The notes below the pieces were generated by a model. That model worked only from the letters and a program-made list of their open reading frames with translations. It searched no databases and was not told the DNA's origin. The position numbers were made by a program, and so were the translations under genes. Shown here in pieces: positions 50,787-61,026 of a stretch of DNA of 64,000 nucleotides. Position 1 is the stretch's first letter; every line of letters starts with the position of its first letter. Source of the DNA: Acidimicrobiales bacterium (lineage in GTDB: Bacteria; Actinomycetota; Acidimicrobiia; Acidimicrobiales; JAUJNH01); assembly GCA_030448245.1 (NCBI GenBank), contig JAUJNH010000007.1:62001-126000 (forward strand). The letters are read 5' to 3'.

Positions 50787-51686
50787 TCAGTCGGGCTCGC
50801 CCACCTCCAGGGCTTCGAGGAGCCGGTCGGCGTCCTCGGCGCTCTTCCCCTCGGCCACCAGGCGGTCGTGGAGGAAGGCGCGCAGCTCCTCGGCAGAGGG
50901 CTCGCGGCCGCCGAACCGCTCCTCCACCGCCTTTGTGACCGCGGTCAGCTCCTCCTCGTAGCGCTCCATGTCGAGCCCGCCGCCGTGGTCATGACCCTCG
51001 TGGTCGTCGTGGTCGTCGTGGTCGTGGCCGTCGTGGCCGGCGTCGCCCGGCTCGACGGCGGCCCGGCCGAGCAGGCGGCCGTCCGAGGAGGTCACGAGCC
51101 GGGCGCCGCCGCCCCCTTCGGCCACCGACGCCACCGTCACGCTGGGACGGACCGTGCTGGGCACCGGGCTGAGGATCTCGAGGAGGGCGACGTCGGCGGC
51201 GTGGCCTTCCAGCGAACCTCGATCGACCTCTCCGACGGCCATCCCTTCCGCCACGAGCACCACCACGTCCTCGCCCGAGCCGTCGAGGGCCCGCCGGGCA
51301 TCGGCCACGCTGCGGGAGACGTCGCAGGTGGCGACCGGCTGCACCCGGTCGCCGAGGAACGGGCCGTCGTCACCCTCGACGGGGAGGCCGAAGGCCATCC
51401 AGTCGACCTTGCCGTCGACGTAGTCGTACACCTCGGCGAAGCCGTAGAGCTCGAGCAGGCACGCTGCTCGGGGGCTCAGGTCTCAGAGGTTGTCGAAGCA
51501 GTAGACGATGACGGGCCGCTCCCGGTCGAGCTGGTCCGCCCGCTCCCGGGTCAGCTCCCAGGCCGGGATGTGCACCGCCCCGGGGAGGTGGGCCAGGCGG
51601 TACTGCCGGCGCTCGAGCACCTCGACCAGCTGGGCCCCCTCGTCGACCAGCTGGCGAACCCGATCCCTGCTGACGCTCTCGAACAT
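50787..51686 (-). CDS. Rhodanese-CBS-type protein with in-frame TGA (candidate selenoprotein)
   Basis: Read through one TGA, this is a 299-residue protein. Residues 1-100 are a rhodanese domain (VEVLERRQYRLAHLPGAVHI, VIVYCFDNL with Cys63). Codon 68 is TGA; the frame then continues, without shift, as DLSPRAACLLELYGFAEVYDY and GKVDWMAFGLPVEGDD, the known continuation of this family, where the residue before DLSPRAA is usually Cys. Then come a CBS-like pair (to about 190), a metal-binding run of His/Asp (GHDGHDHDDHDDHEGHDHGG) and a helical tail. If TGA is a true stop, a 67-residue fragment results. Confidence 0.7.
51447..51477 (-). promoter_or_regulatory. SECIS-like hairpin after the in-frame TGA
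   Basis: Starting 5 bases after the TGA (51483-51485): outer stem GAGC/GCTC, an asymmetric internal loop, then a 7-base stem CGAGCAG/CTGCTCG with the loop CGTGC. Place, size and apical-loop position resemble bacterial selenocysteine insertion elements, which lie within the coding sequence just downstream of UGA. Confidence 0.5.
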
Positions 51687-51855
51687 CGGACCCCCCGGGT
51701 CTGCCTCGGCTGGTCCCAAAGGCTGGCAGGCCGCGACCGCCTCCGTCCACACCGTCGCCCGGTTCACGCTGCCGATCGATGCGGGTTCACCTGGACGGGC
51801 GATGGCTCCCGAGCCCGACAGGTTCTACTGTCACCGCTACCACGCGGGAGGACTG

Positions 51856-52926
51856 ATGACGCTTCGAAGGGGTCTGGTCGCGGCGCTGTTCACGGCTTCG
51901 GCCGCCGTTGCGCTGCCGACGACGGCGACCGCGCTCCCCCCCGTTGCCGACGAGCAGGGCCACGCCCACGCCAGCCACGGCCCGGACGGCCTGGCCCTCG
52001 ACCGACGGGGTCGGACGCCAGGCGCCACGTACAGCGTCGACAACCACGAGGACTGGAAGGCGTGCCAGTACGACAAGCAAGCGCCCACGTTGGACGCCGA
52101 GGACCTGCCCGATCTGAAAGGCCTTCCACAGGTGCACGCCGTCTACGTGTACCCAGCCAGGACGACGCCCCGCTTCACCACGTTCGCGCCGATGTTCCAG
52201 GCCGATGCGCGGCAGGCCAGCCGCCTGCTGCAGACCCTGGGCCGCGACGTCCGCTGGGACCGGCGGGCGGGGACCGAGACCTGCAGCGGCACGTCCGTCA
52301 CCACCACGCTGCTCGACATCACCGTGTTCCAGAGCAGCTACACCGCCAAGCAGCTGTCCACCGATCGCCAGTTCAACCTGGTCGCCAACGAGCTGGCGGG
52401 CTCGGGCAGGTTCTCGGCAGCCAACAAGAAGTACGTCGCCTGGCTGGACGCCGGGTCGCGCTACTGCGGGCAGGGCACGCTCTGGCAGGACTCGAACCGA
52501 GCGGCCAGCAACCAGAGCGAGGTCAACCGCACGACCGGGATCGTCTATCGCCCGTACTCGACCACCGACGCCACCACCGGCGGCTTCTGCCGGGGCCGCA
52601 CCCTCCTGCACGAGCTCGGGCACAACCTCGGCGCGGTGCAGAGGGTGGCCCCGAGCGCGTTCGACGGCGCCCACTGCGACGACGACAACAACGACACGAT
52701 GTGCTACACGGGCCAGGCGGCCGACCAGGTGAGCTCTCCTGAGGCGCAGTTCGACTACGGCAAGAACGACTACTGGGATCCCGGCGCCACGACAGCCGGC
52801 TATCCCGATGCCCCGATCGAGAAGCTCGGGTGGTGGGCGCTCAACCTGAGCAAGTACGTCTGCCCACCTGCTGGTGCCAACGGCACAGCCCAATGCTCGA
52901 GCGCGAACGCGAGCCCCGGGTACTGA
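51856..52926 (+). CDS. Secreted zinc metalloprotease
   Basis: A 356-residue exported protein. The signal sequence is LRRGLVAALFTASAAVALPTTATA. The zinc motif HELGHNLGAVQ starts at His252 and gives His252, Glu253 and His256; the metzincin third ligand position (262) is Gln, not His, so the third ligand may be elsewhere or the enzyme altered. Six or so Cys residues and the segment HCDDDNNDTMCY near 275 suggest disulfides or calcium binding. A GGGAGG site precedes the ATG. Transcribed away from the rhodanese gene. Confidence 0.82.
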   Translation: MTLRRGLVAALFTASAAVALPTTATALPPVADEQGHAHASHGPDGLALDRRGRTPGATYSVDNHEDWKACQYDKQAPTLDAEDLPDLKGLPQVHAVYVYPARTTPRFTTFAPMFQADARQASRLLQTLGRDVRWDRRAGTETCSGTSVTTTLLDITVFQSSYTAKQLSTDRQFNLVANELAGSGRFSAANKKYVAWLDAGSRYCGQGTLWQDSNRAASNQSEVNRTTGIVYRPYSTTDATTGGFCRGRTLLHELGHNLGAVQRVAPSAFDGAHCDDDNNDTMCYTGQAADQVSSPEAQFDYGKNDYWDPGATTAGYPDAPIEKLGWWALNLSKYVCPPAGANGTAQCSSANASPGY

Positions 52927-53231
52927 CCCTCCCGGAACCCAGCGGACGGAGCTGTTCGGCGGGGCCGCGAATCTCCTAGTGTTCGCCGCGGATTCCGGCG
53001 CATGCTCCAGGTGGAGACCAGGGGACCGGCCCAGTCGTTTGACACCACCAGCGCTTGACGACACCTGCACGGCGGCGGACCGCACCCCTGGACAGCGGAC
53101 ACCGCCCGGGGCTCGGACGGCGGAAGCATACTTCAGGACGTTCTGGGCGATCACGAACACGCCACAGGGGCCGCGCCGGCCCTCGACCAGGCGATTGCGT
53201 CGGGACCAGCCGGGGCGGGCAGCATGGAGCG
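52927..53231. other. 305-base stretch with no gene
   Basis: Both strands have open frames but none is coding-like. It should hold the end of the metalloprotease transcript and the promoter of the gene at 53232 (CAGCAT, 6 bases before the GTG). Confidence 0.45.
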
Positions 53232-53845
53232 GTGCCTCCTGAGCCCGAGCCGACACTGGCGCTGGCGCAGGCGCGGGCCCGCTGGGGCGGCGAGGTGGCG
53301 GTGGCGGCGCTGTTCCGGCCCGGGCCCAACCCCGACGCACGCACGGCGCTGACCAAGGCCGTGTCGCGGCGCAGCAACCGGCGGCGGTCCCGGCTGCCGG
53401 CCCGGGTGCTGGTGGCCATCGACGACCGGGGGCAGGCGATGGTGTGCCCGCACGTGCCCGACCCCCAGGGCGGCCACCCGGAGGGGGACGACCTCTACGA
53501 AGGGCCCTTCGACGCCCTGGGCGCGGTGGCGGCCGGGCCGCTCACCGTCGTCGTGCTGCTCGACGCCAGCTGGGCGGCCGTGCTCGAGGCCGTCTGGCTC
53601 GACCACGACGCCGCCGTCGTCACCGCCCTCCTCACGGGCGAGCCGCTGCCCGAGCGACCCGAGCTCGTCCCCGACCCAGGTCCCGACGAGGCCACCGACG
53701 AGCCGAGCGCCTACACCGACGCCCTCCTGGCCCAGGCCGAGGCCGCCCAGGCCCGGGCCGACATGCTGCGGGCCCTGGCCGCCGCGGCGCGGGCCGAGGA
53801 GGGCGTCGAGGCCGACGAGGCCGGCGAGAGCGGCCGCCCGCCGGG

Positions 53846-53849
<4 letters not shown>
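53232..53849 (+). CDS. Uncharacterised 205-residue protein
   Basis: A soluble protein with a basic patch ([16 protein letters not shown]), a central alpha/beta part ([47 protein letters not shown]) and a Glu/Ala-rich helical tail. No family recognised. The start is a GTG with a leaderless-like hexamer at 6 bases. Its TAG stop overlaps the TAG stop of convergent lepA (CTAG). Confidence 0.6.
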
Positions 53850-55651
<1,802 letters not shown>

Positions 55652-55731
55652 TGTGGTGCACCCGGGTGGCGACGGCGGAACCTCCCCGGATCCAGGTCGA
55701 AATGGCCAGGACGTTGCCGCCGGCTCGTCAC

Positions 55732-55737
55732 TAGCGT
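55732..55737 (+). promoter_or_regulatory. -10 element of a leaderless promoter (ABC exporter)
   Basis: TAGCGT, 8 bases before the GTG at 55746. Confidence 0.45.
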
Positions 55738-55745
55738 CACCCGCC

Positions 55746-56681
55746 GTGGATGGGGCCGCACCGCTCGTCCACGCCCGAGGGCTGACCAAGCGGTTCGGCA
55801 AAGCCACGGCCGTCGACGGCATCGACGTCGACGTGGCGCCTGGCGAGGCGTTCGGCTTCCTGGGCCCGAACGGCGCCGGCAAGAGCTCGACGATGCGGAT
55901 GATCGGCTGCACCTCCCCGCCCACGTCGGGGACGTTGCGGATCCTCGGCCTGGACCCGGCCGCCGACGGTCCCCGCATCCGGGCCCGGCTGGGGGTCGTG
56001 CCCCAGCAGGACACCCTCGACACCGAGTTGACCGTGTTCGAGAACCTCCTCGTCTACGGCCGCTACTTCGACCTCCCCCGCGGCGTCATCCGTCCCCGCG
56101 CCGCCGAGCTGCTGGCCTTCTTCCAGCTGGCCGAGCGGGCCGGCGAGCGGGTCGAGCCGCTGTCGGGCGGGATGAAGCGGCGGCTGACCATCGCCCGCGC
56201 CCTGATCAACGAGCCCCAGCTCCTGCTGCTCGACGAGCCGACGACCGGTCTGGACCCCCAGGCCCGCCATGCGCTGTGGGAGCGGCTGTACCGCCTGAAG
56301 CAGCAGGGGACGACCCTCGTCCTCACCACCCACTACATGGACGAGGCCGAGCAGCTGTGCGACCGGCTGGTGGTCATGGACGGCGGACGCATCGCGGCCG
56401 AGGGCTCACCCGGCGAGCTGATCCGCCGCCACGTCTCCCGGGAGGTGCTCGAGCTGCGCTTCGCCGACGGCGTCCAGGACCACCTGGACCTGGGGGTCCT
56501 GGCCGGCATCGGCGACCGGGTCGAGGCGCTTCCCGACCGCCTGCTCCTCTACGCCGACGACGGCGACGCGGCGGCAGCCGCCGTGCACGACCGGGGCGTC
56601 CGGCCCGCCAGCCTGCTCGCCCGCCGCAGCACCCTCGAGGACGTGTTCCTGTCCCTTACCGGCCGCACGCTGGTGGACTGA
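55746..56681 (+). CDS. ABC-2 exporter ATP-binding protein (DrrA/NodI type)
   Basis: A 311-residue ATPase: Walker [29 protein letters not shown] as the signature, [12 protein letters not shown] as Walker B, and [11 protein letters not shown] with the switch His. The C-terminal 90 residues are the DrrA-type extension ([15 protein letters not shown] at the end). With the two permeases after it this is a complete ABC-2 exporter, in the group that exports drugs, lipids or polysaccharides. Confidence 0.93.
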   Translation: MDGAAPLVHARGLTKRFGKATAVDGIDVDVAPGEAFGFLGPNGAGKSSTMRMIGCTSPPTSGTLRILGLDPAADGPRIRARLGVVPQQDTLDTELTVFENLLVYGRYFDLPRGVIRPRAAELLAFFQLAERAGERVEPLSGGMKRRLTIARALINEPQLLLLDEPTTGLDPQARHALWERLYRLKQQGTTLVLTTHYMDEAEQLCDRLVVMDGGRIAAEGSPGELIRRHVSREVLELRFADGVQDHLDLGVLAGIGDRVEALPDRLLLYADDGDAAAAAVHDRGVRPASLLARRSTLEDVFLSLTGRTLVD

Positions 56682-56684
56682 CCG

Positions 56685-57464
56685 GTGCACGCCGCGCTTC
56701 GCCAGACCGAGCACGAGCTGCTGAAGCACCGGCAGGTCTGGCGCACCTCGCTGGCATCGTGGTTCCTGACCCCGCTGCTGTTCCTGGGATCCCTGGGCCT
56801 GGGGATCGGCCAGGCCATCGACCGCAGCGGCGCCGCAGGCACCGCCGCCCTCGGTGGCGTGCGCTACCTGGCCTTCCTGGCGCCGGGGCTGCTGGCCGCG
56901 ACGGCCATGCAGGTGGGTGCGGGCGAGTCCCTCTGGTCCGTCCAGGGCGGGTTCAAGTGGCATCGCTTCTTCCACGCGTCGGCGGCGACGCCGCTGCGGC
57001 CGACGGACGTCTTCCTCGGGTGGATGACCTGGATCACGATCCGCCTCGTGCTGTCGGCGACGGCCTTCGTGGCGGTCGCCGCGCTGCTCGGTGCCGTTCG
57101 GTCGCCCCTGGCCCTGCTGGCGGTGCCGGCTGCCGCGCTGACCGGCCTCGCCTTCGCCGCCCCCCTCACGGCCTTCACCGCCACCTGCCAGCAGGAGTCG
57201 ACGTTCCCGCTCATCATGCGCTTCGGCGTGATGCCGCTGTTCCTGTTCTCGGGCGCCTTCTTCCCGCTCAGCCAGCTGCCGGCAACCCTGCAGGCGGTGG
57301 CGCAGGCGACGCCGCTGTGGCACGGGGTCGACCTGTGCCGGGCGCTCATGCTGGGCACGGTCGACCTCGGCTCGGCTCTGATCCACGTCGCCGTGTTGGC
57401 CCTCTTCATCGTCGGCGGCCTGGCCTGGGGCACCTCGACCTTCACGCGGCGGCTGGCCCCGTGA
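56685..57464 (+). CDS. ABC-2 type permease, first subunit
   Basis: A 259-residue membrane protein with six helices and an amphipathic N-terminus (HELLKHRQVWRTSLASWFLTP). The family motif FLAPGLLAATAMQ and the late FLFSGAFFPLSQLP are typical of ABC-2 (NodJ/DrrB) permeases. It starts with a GTG 3 bases after the ATPase stop and its stop overlaps the next gene as GTGA. Confidence 0.92.
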   Translation: MHAALRQTEHELLKHRQVWRTSLASWFLTPLLFLGSLGLGIGQAIDRSGAAGTAALGGVRYLAFLAPGLLAATAMQVGAGESLWSVQGGFKWHRFFHASAATPLRPTDVFLGWMTWITIRLVLSATAFVAVAALLGAVRSPLALLAVPAAALTGLAFAAPLTAFTATCQQESTFPLIMRFGVMPLFLFSGAFFPLSQLPATLQAVAQATPLWHGVDLCRALMLGTVDLGSALIHVAVLALFIVGGLAWGTSTFTRRLAP

Positions 57465-58255
57465 TCGCCAGCCTCGTCGCCAGCAGCGCCTTGGGCGGCC
57501 GGCGGGCCGCCCGGCTCTTCGAGCGGAACCTCCTGGTCACCCGCCACATCTGGCTCGTGGTGGCCGCCGGCTTCTTCGAGCCCCTCTTCTACCTGCTGTC
57601 GCTCGGCATCGGCATCGGGGACCTGGTCGGCCAGGTCGAGGTGGACGGCCGCCTCGTCGACTACCGGGCCTTTGTCGCGCCCGCCATGCTCGCGGCGTCG
57701 GCCATGAACGGAGCGGTCTTCGACACCACCTTCAACTTCTACTACAAGCTGCGGTTCGCCAGGACCTACGACGCCGTGGTGTCCACCCCGCTGGGCGTCG
57801 ACGACGTGGCCCTCGGCGAGACCCTGTGGGCGCTGGCCCGAGGGGGCGTGTACGCCGCCGCGTTCCTGCTCGTGATGGTGGTGATGGGCCTGATCGGCTC
57901 GGCCTGGGCGGTCCTGGCGCTGCCGGCGGCCCTCCTGATCGGCTTCGCCTTCGCCGGCGCCGGGCTGGCCTGCACCTCGTTCCTGCGCAGCTGGCAGGAC
58001 CTCGACGTGCTGCAGCTGGCGATCCTCCCGATGTTCCTGTTCTCCGGCACGTTCGCGCCGCTGGCCGCCTACCCGGCCGGCCTGCGCTGGGTCGTGCAGG
58101 CCACCCCGCTGTACCACGGGGTCGAGCTGCTGCGGAGCCTGTGCACCGGCGCCGTAGGGGTCTCGCTGGCCGGCCACGTCCTCTACCTGACCACCATGGG
58201 CGTCGTGGGCCTGGCGGTGGCCGGCCGGCGCATCGGACGGGTGCTCCTGGCCTGA
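57461..58255 (+). CDS. ABC-2 type permease, second subunit
   Basis: A 264-residue homologue of the preceding permease, with six helices (FEPLFYLLSLGIGIGDL, FVAPAMLAASAMNGAVFDTTF, FLFSGTFAPLAAYPAGLRW, HGVELLRSLCTG). Two different permease chains suggest a heterodimeric exporter. The GTG start overlaps the first subunit's stop. Confidence 0.92.
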   Translation: MIASLVASSALGGRRAARLFERNLLVTRHIWLVVAAGFFEPLFYLLSLGIGIGDLVGQVEVDGRLVDYRAFVAPAMLAASAMNGAVFDTTFNFYYKLRFARTYDAVVSTPLGVDDVALGETLWALARGGVYAAAFLLVMVVMGLIGSAWAVLALPAALLIGFAFAGAGLACTSFLRSWQDLDVLQLAILPMFLFSGTFAPLAAYPAGLRWVVQATPLYHGVELLRSLCTGAVGVSLAGHVLYLTTMGVVGLAVAGRRIGRVLLA

Positions 58256-58366
58256 CCGCGCTCGCCGGCCAGCCGGTCCCGAGGGCGGCGCGCCGGTGGG
58301 TGGTGGACCGGCGGGTGCCGCCAGTACCCTGTCCGGGTCCCCTGACCGGAGAAGGATCCCCGCCCG

Positions 58367-58639
58367 ATGGCGAACATCAAGAGCCAGATCAAGCGCAACA
58401 AGCAGAACGAGCGGGCCCGTCTGCGGAACAAGGCCGTGCGCAGTGAGGTCAAGACCCGGGTGAAGGCCACGCTGGTCGCCACCGAGGCCGGCGCCGACAC
58501 GACGGCCGACGCCCTCCGCCTGGCCTGCAAGCGCCTCGACAAGGCCGCGGCCAAGGGCATCATCCACAAGAACCAGGCGGCCAACCGCAAGTCGGCGCTG
58601 ATGAAGCGGGTCGCCGCCCGCCCCTCCTCGGACAGCTGA
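58367..58639 (+). CDS. rpsT: 30S ribosomal protein S20
   Basis: A 90-residue basic protein, [19 protein letters not shown] at the start and [12 protein letters not shown] at the end, the usual S20 sequence. A GGAGAAGGA ribosome site lies 8 bases before the ATG, in contrast with the leaderless genes around. A terminator hairpin follows. Confidence 0.96.
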   Translation: MANIKSQIKRNKQNERARLRNKAVRSEVKTRVKATLVATEAGADTTADALRLACKRLDKAAAKGIIHKNQAANRKSALMKRVAARPSSDS

Positions 58640-58644
58640 CCGCC

Positions 58645-58661
58645 CCGGGGCTCAGCCCCGG
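58645..58661. terminator. Shared hairpin between convergent rpsT and bfr
   Basis: CCGGGGC-tca-GCCCCGG, a 7-base stem with a 3-base loop that includes the bfr stop codon. It could end both transcripts. Confidence 0.6.
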
Positions 58662-59122
58662 ACGTGCTGGGCCAGGTAGTGGGCGGCGCCGATCTGGGCG
58701 ATCAGCTCCAGCTGGGTCTCGAGCCAGTCGGCGTGGTGCTCCTCGCCGACCAGGATGTCCTGCAGCAGCTCGCGGGTCCCGTTGTCGCCGCTGCCGGTGC
58801 AGTGGGCGATGCCGGCGTTGAGCCGCAGGATGGCGGCCTTCTCGAGGTCGAGGGCAGCCACGAACTTCTCGGGCACGGTCTCGCCGACCTTCACGGTGCC
58901 GAGGCGCTGGAGGTTGGGCAGGCCGTCGAGGTAGAGGATCCGGTCGATCAGGACCTCGGCATCCTTCATCTCGTCGATCGACTCCTCGCGGAACTTCTCG
59001 GCGAGGCGGTCGTAGCCCCAGTCGGCGCACATCTTGGCGTCGACGAAGTACTGGTTGATCGCCGTGAGCTCGGCCGTGAGGCAGTCGTTCAGCAGCTCGA
59101 TGATCCCGTCCGCAGCCTTCAT
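58652..59122 (-). CDS. bfr: Bacterioferritin
   Basis: A 156-residue ferritin-fold protein: [20 protein letters not shown] with the first ferroxidase Glu, [19 protein letters not shown] with Glu and His-equivalent positions, and [12 protein letters not shown] with the last ligands. Position 52 of Bfr (Met heme ligand) lies in DEMKDAE. It stores iron as mineral inside a 24-mer. The ATG overlaps the bfd stop (ATGA). Confidence 0.94.
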   Translation of the reverse strand: MKAADGIIELLNDCLTAELTAINQYFVDAKMCADWGYDRLAEKFREESIDEMKDAEVLIDRILYLDGLPNLQRLGTVKVGETVPEKFVAALDLEKAAILRLNAGIAHCTGSGDNGTRELLQDILVGEEHHADWLETQLELIAQIGAAHYLAQHVRG

Positions 59123-59379
59123 CGCCCGGTGCCCTCCATGCTGGCCATCGTGTCCGAGCCGTCGGCCGATCCGCCACACGGGGCGGCGCCGGGGCCGAGC
59201 GGGCAGGGCTCGACGGCGATCCCGCACGAGGCCAGCACCTCCCGCAGCGCGTTGCGGCACCCACCGCACCCCGTGCCGGCACCGCACCTGGCCACCACCT
59301 GCTCGGTGTCGCTCGCCCCTTCGGCCACGACCGAGCGGACCTCGCTCTCGGTCACGGCCCGGCACAGGCAGATGTACAC
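59119..59379 (-). CDS. bfd: Bacterioferritin-associated ferredoxin
   Basis: An 86-residue BFD-like 2Fe-2S protein: [12 protein letters not shown] with Cys4 and Cys6, then [15 protein letters not shown] with the second pair. The tail after residue 55 is longer than usual, with three extra Cys. Bfd donates electrons to release iron from Bfr, and the two genes overlap here. Confidence 0.92.
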   Translation of the reverse strand: MYICLCRAVTESEVRSVVAEGASDTEQVVARCGAGTGCGGCRNALREVLASCGIAVEPCPLGPGAAPCGGSADGSDTMASMEGTGR

Positions 59380-59388
59380 GACCGCTCC

Positions 59389-59652
59389 TCAGCCCCGCGC
59401 GCCGGCTCGGGCCGGCACCTGGTCAGCAACGGGCAGGTCGTTCCGGCGAACCACCAGGGCAGGCACACCCCCGGCGACGAGGGCGGTGGCGGTCGACAGG
59501 GTGATGCGCCGCACGACCGGGCTCCGGTGGCCGGTGCCGATGACCTCGCAGCACAGGCCCGCCGCCCCCACGCGCACCCGCACCCAGGCGTCGCGGCGCA
59601 GGCCGGTCACCGGCCGCCATCGCTCCTGGTCAGGAACCCCTCCGTCCACCAC
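59389..59652 (-). CDS. Uncharacterised first gene of the iron-storage operon
   Basis: An 87-residue protein without known domains ([52 protein letters not shown]). The Cys pair in GLCCEVIG is notable in an iron operon, as are the alternating strands, which could fit a small beta-barrel. The GTG at 59652 has TAGGCT 7 bases upstream, inside an IdeR-type box. Followed 9 bases later by bfd. Confidence 0.55.
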   Translation of the reverse strand: MVDGGVPDQERWRPVTGLRRDAWVRVRVGAAGLCCEVIGTGHRSPVVRRITLSTATALVAGGVPALVVRRNDLPVADQVPARAGARG

Positions 59653-59666
59653 TTAGCCAAGCCTAA
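59648..59666. promoter_or_regulatory. IdeR/DtxR-type iron box
   Basis: Read on the minus strand, TTAGGCTTGGCTAAGTGGT: it matches the 19-base DtxR/IdeR consensus at 12 of its first 14 positions and holds the TTAGGC and GGCTAA halves. It covers the -10 (TAGGCT) and the start of the operon with bfd and bfr. Confidence 0.6.
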
Positions 59667-59673
59667 CAGTTGG

Positions 59674-61026
59674 TCAGAGGATGGGCGCAAGCGCCCCGAC
59701 CTCGTCCCCGATCCGCTCGGCGTCGCCGACCAGGACCGTGACCAGCCGGCCGGGGGCCAGGTGAAGGCGGCTGACCCGCAGCACGTCGCCCAGCGTCACC
59801 CGCGTGAACCGGCGGGGCATGCCCCGCAGCCAAGCTGCGTCGAGCCCGGCGGCGGCCAGGACGACGAGCTGGGTGGCCAGGCCGCTCTGGGTCTGCAGGG
59901 ACAGCGCAGTGCTCCCGGTGCGGTAGCGGCGCGCCGCGTCGAGCTCGTCGGCGGTGGCCGGGAGGGTTGCCATGCGCCCCAGCTCGTAGGCGATCTCGAC
60001 CAGCGAGGGCGCGGTGACCTCGGTGGCCACCTCGGCCGACACCGTCAGCAGGCTGGCCGACTGGAGGTGCTCGATCCCGGCGCTGGGCGAGTAGGTCCAG
60101 CCCTTGTCCTCGCGCAGGTTGGCGTTGAGGCGGCTCGAGAACGAGCCGCCGAAGATGGTGAGGGCCAGGGCCAGCGCGGCCGCGTCCGGGTGCTGGCGGG
60201 GCAGCGCCGGCCCGGCCAGCCTGATCGAGGTCTGGACGCTGCCGGGACGGTCGACCAGGACGATGGGGCCAGGGCTGAAGGGCGGCGGCGCCGGCAGCCC
60301 GGAGGCCGGCGGCCCCGACGACCAGCTGCCGAGGGCGGCCTCGGCGGCATCGAGCAGGCGGCCGGCCGGCACGTCGCCGACCAGTACCAGGTGGCCGCCG
60401 TCCGGACTGGCCCGATTGCGCAGGTAGGCGGCCAGCTGGCCCCTCGTGACCCGGCCGACCTCCTCACCCGAGGGGAGGGGGTCGCCGTAAGGGTGCGAGC
60501 CGTAGACCCGGGACGTGACGGCCAGACGGGCGATGGTGCTGGGCTGGCTGGCGGCCATGGCCAGCTCCTCCTGCAGCCGCCGCTGCTCGACCGCCACCTC
60601 GTCGGCCGGGAAGGTCGACTCGGCCAGCACCTCGTGCACCATCTCGAGCAGCGGGACCAGCTCGGTCGACAGCGCCGACCCTGAGAGCGACAGGTCCTCG
60701 GCGTCGGCGCCGGCGGCGAGCCCGCCGCCGATGCCCTGCAGGCGGGCGGCCAGGTCGTTCTGGCTGGAGCGCCTGGTCCCGGCCAGGAGGGTCCGGGCCA
60801 GCAGCCGCTGGCGGGCCCGCTCGGTCGGTCCCGTCCTGGTCCGGCTGGTGGGCAGCACCAGCCGCAGCTGCACCAGCGGGATCCCGGGCTTGCGCACGGC
60901 CCAGACGGCGAGGCCGTTCCCCAGCGTGCGCACCTTGGGCGCCGGCACCTTCATCGCCGACGGCGGGCTGATCTCGGGCACGGGGCGGGGTCCCCGCCGG
61001 TCCGTCGTTACCCTGGCTCGGCTCAT
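59674..61026 (-). CDS. M16 peptidase family protein, inactive-type subunit
   Basis: A 450-residue M16-fold protein: an insulinase-like N-terminal domain (RTLGNGLAVWAVRKPGIPLV) without the HxxEH zinc motif, and a C-terminal domain with RLNANLREDKGWTYSPSAGIEH, the R/Y pair that binds substrate. M16B proteases pair an active and an inactive subunit; the active partner is just upstream, overlapping as ATGA. Confidence 0.9.
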   Translation of the reverse strand: MSRARVTTDRRGPRPVPEISPPSAMKVPAPKVRTLGNGLAVWAVRKPGIPLVQLRLVLPTSRTRTGPTERARQRLLARTLLAGTRRSSQNDLAARLQGIGGGLAAGADAEDLSLSGSALSTELVPLLEMVHEVLAESTFPADEVAVEQRRLQEELAMAASQPSTIARLAVTSRVYGSHPYGDPLPSGEEVGRVTRGQLAAYLRNRASPDGGHLVLVGDVPAGRLLDAAEAALGSWSSGPPASGLPAPPPFSPGPIVLVDRPGSVQTSIRLAGPALPRQHPDAAALALALTIFGGSFSSRLNANLREDKGWTYSPSAGIEHLQSASLLTVSAEVATEVTAPSLVEIAYELGRMATLPATADELDAARRYRTGSTALSLQTQSGLATQLVVLAAAGLDAAWLRGMPRRFTRVTLGDVLRVSRLHLAPGRLVTVLVGDAERIGDEVGALAPIL

